From NCBI GenBank assembly GCA_009776445.1, contig WRNV01000005.1:1-58036 (forward strand): a stretch of DNA of 58,036 bases, given 5' to 3'. The notes below the pieces were generated by a model. That model made no database searches and was not told where the DNA came from. It worked only from the letters and a program-made list of their open reading frames with translations. Shown here piece after piece: positions 56,970 through 58,036 of the stretch. How positions within the stretch are numbered: position 1 is the first letter of the stretch; every line of letters begins with the position of its first letter. Source of the DNA: Oscillospiraceae bacterium. Its GTDB lineage: Bacteria > Bacillota > Clostridia > Oscillospirales > Oscillospiraceae. The translations under genes were made by a program, and so were the position numbers.

Positions 56970-57764
56970 ATGAGAAAGAATATAAAACAAAAAAACAACA
57001 GGAATAGTATAATAACTTGCGTTCTTGTTATTATTATGCCATTGATATTTGGTGTTCCTAACGTCGGCGCAAACACATATGACATAGATACGATACCGTC
57101 AAACAACTCAATATCCGGCTTCTTCTGGCTGGATGGCAACGGCGACCTGGAAACAGACTGGGATGGGCTGTATAATGGCGACGAGCGCCCACTGGTAGGC
57201 TACCCGGTTCACCTTTACGCTTCTGATGACTTATCATCCTCCATCGCGGCTACACACACAGACTTTAACGGGACTTATATATTTGAAGACTTAGCGCCCG
57301 GCAGTTATATTCTGGGGGTGGTAGGCAAGCAAAACGAGGCTATCGACCTTTTGATGCCTGTATTAATGACAAGCGATAATAGGTTCGCAATAGATTGGAG
57401 AGTCAGTGGTCTGCCCGCTTATACAGAGGTTATTGAGCTTGAGGACGGGCAATCGGCGCAAGACATAAACGCCGGCATACGCGTGCCGATGGGCACAGAT
57501 ATATATGATGACACAATCACTGAGGATATGCTTTCAAGTCTGGCGGAAATTGATATTGACGATTCCATTGATATACCTTTGGGTAGCTTCGAGTTGGCTA
57601 CTGGCTTAACTAATATACACAGAGCAATCGTCCCTTCGGGTGTCTACAGCGATGACAGCGCCATAGTCGCGTTAGCGCTGACGGCAATAGCGATAGTCGT
57701 GATTTGGCAGATCGCTATAGGCTATATAAAAAGACGTATTCACAACGCTCAATATGAGGAATAA
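56970..57764 (+). CDS. Short sortase-type surface protein (SdrD_B-like, paralog 2)
   Basis: The 264-residue protein is a shortened relative of the large surface protein. It keeps the signal peptide (1 to about 34), the SdrD_B-like domain (about 47-175; long identical stretches such as DGNGDLETDWDGLYNG and GTYIFEDLAPGSYILGV) and the C-terminal helix with the YIKRR tail. It lacks the acidic region, the DUF6273-like, MucBP-like and tandem beta domains, and has a unique linker of about 45 residues (DDTITEDMLSSL onwards). The sorting motif is altered to VPSG, so sortase cleavage is doubtful. ATG 56970 follows GGAGGATGAGG; an earlier GTG-like extension is the ribosome site itself. Confidence 0.87.
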   Translation: MRKNIKQKNNRNSIITCVLVIIMPLIFGVPNVGANTYDIDTIPSNNSISGFFWLDGNGDLETDWDGLYNGDERPLVGYPVHLYASDDLSSSIAATHTDFNGTYIFEDLAPGSYILGVVGKQNEAIDLLMPVLMTSDNRFAIDWRVSGLPAYTEVIELEDGQSAQDINAGIRVPMGTDIYDDTITEDMLSSLAEIDIDDSIDIPLGSFELATGLTNIHRAIVPSGVYSDDSAIVALALTAIAIVVIWQIAIGYIKRRIHNAQYEE

Positions 57765-57813
57765 TACTAGACGGAGCGTATATGAAACACAATTGGTACG
57801 AACAAAAAAAAGA

Positions 57814-57848
57814 GCGCGGGCGTTTTCCAAAAAGGAAAAGACCCGCGT
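57814..57848 (+). other. Conserved 3' hairpin after surface gene 2
   Basis: GCGCGGG and CCCGCGT with inner TTTTCC and GGAAAA pair around a five-A loop and a 2-by-2 internal bulge. Base changes against the first hairpin keep pairing (GGA/TCC becomes GGG/CCC). No gene is seen from here to the window end. Confidence 0.65.
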
Positions 57849-57984
57849 ATTGTATATGTCGTGTTTATTTTCTCAACAACTTCATGCGAAAACATAGCCT
57901 ATTTCGTGATAATAAAACTATATCATTGAAAACAGTAAACCTGGGTATGCACTTGACGCCAACTGAATACTCTACACTCCCGTC

Positions 57985-58005
57985 ATTGCGGGCTTGACCC
58001 GCAAT
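57985..58005. repeat. Short intergenic palindrome at window end
   Basis: ATTGCGGG and CCCGCAAT flank a five-base CTTGA loop. Its type (TCATTGCGGGCTTGACCCGCAATC) is a common scattered repeat in bacterial intergenic DNA. Confidence 0.6.
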
Positions 58006-58036
58006 CTCGTGAAGGATTGGTATATGAAAGAAAACG

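Noticed and set aside
57782..57997. 71-codon open frame after surface gene 2
   Set aside because: It runs through the conserved 3' hairpin, and the corresponding region after gene 1 has no such frame.

Overview
The window reads as chromosome of a Bacillota, most likely a Clostridia relative. Supporting signs are the order rpoB-rpoC / rpsL-rpsG-fusA-tuf, the runs rnc-radical SAM-smc-ftsY and acpP/plsX, the pair of a B12-type radical SAM protein with its DUF2344 partner, a YerC/TrpR-type regulator, sigma-A promoters with 17-base spacers, a cell-wall sorting signal and tRNAs with encoded CCA. Genus cannot be fixed from the sequence. Most of it is housekeeping DNA on the minus strand.

Layout. 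1-2.9 kb (plus strand): the end of a ComEA-like DNA uptake protein, a two-component system and a small zincin. 3.1-4.1 kb: gap. 4.2-6.1 kb (plus strand): a HicBA-type toxin-antitoxin pair and hemW. 6.1-7.1 kb: a lone tyrosine recombinase with a large palindrome upstream. 7.3-20.2 kb: a long minus-strand unit read from an acpP promoter: acpP, rnc, a radical SAM gene, smc, ftsY, rdgB, a nadD-yqeK fusion, an LCP wall gene, rsfS and leuS. 20.3-27.2 kb: plsX, trmFO, topA, dprA and a TrmH-family methyltransferase. 27.3-33.1 kb: a CdaR-like regulator coupled to ftsE-ftsX, an M23 hydrolase, an S41 protease and greA. 33.4-45.6 kb: tuf, fusA, rpsG, rpsL, rpoC and rpoB. 46.0-46.8 kb: five tRNA genes. 47.0-52.7 kb: hslO, yerC, pfkA, the DUF2344/radical SAM pair and punA. 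52.8-58.0 kb (plus strand): a repeat-rich accessory region with two paralogous, sortase-anchored surface proteins.

The most notable unexplained structures are these. (1) A family of about 143-bp, almost wholly palindromic elements occurs in three copies, each bordered by an 8-bp target duplication; two copies sit exactly at the stop codons of rpoC and the S41 protease gene, so this is a MITE-like mobile element. (2) A perfect TTGACA-17-TATAAT promoter in the rpoB leader points backwards through the rpoB promoter to a strong terminator about 230 bases away, a candidate antisense RNA. (3) The two surface-protein genes form a duplicated cassette: promoter with adjacent palindrome, 5' leader, gene and 3' hairpin are all repeated, while the protein middle has been swapped or deleted. 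(4) One radical SAM gene appears to start at AUA, and the histidine kinase also lacks a usual start codon. (5) Heptanucleotide tandem tracts occur in three intergenic places.

The genes mainly serve transcription and translation, cell-wall growth and chromosome maintenance. The right-hand 5 kb is the only clearly accessory part and probably concerns the cell surface.
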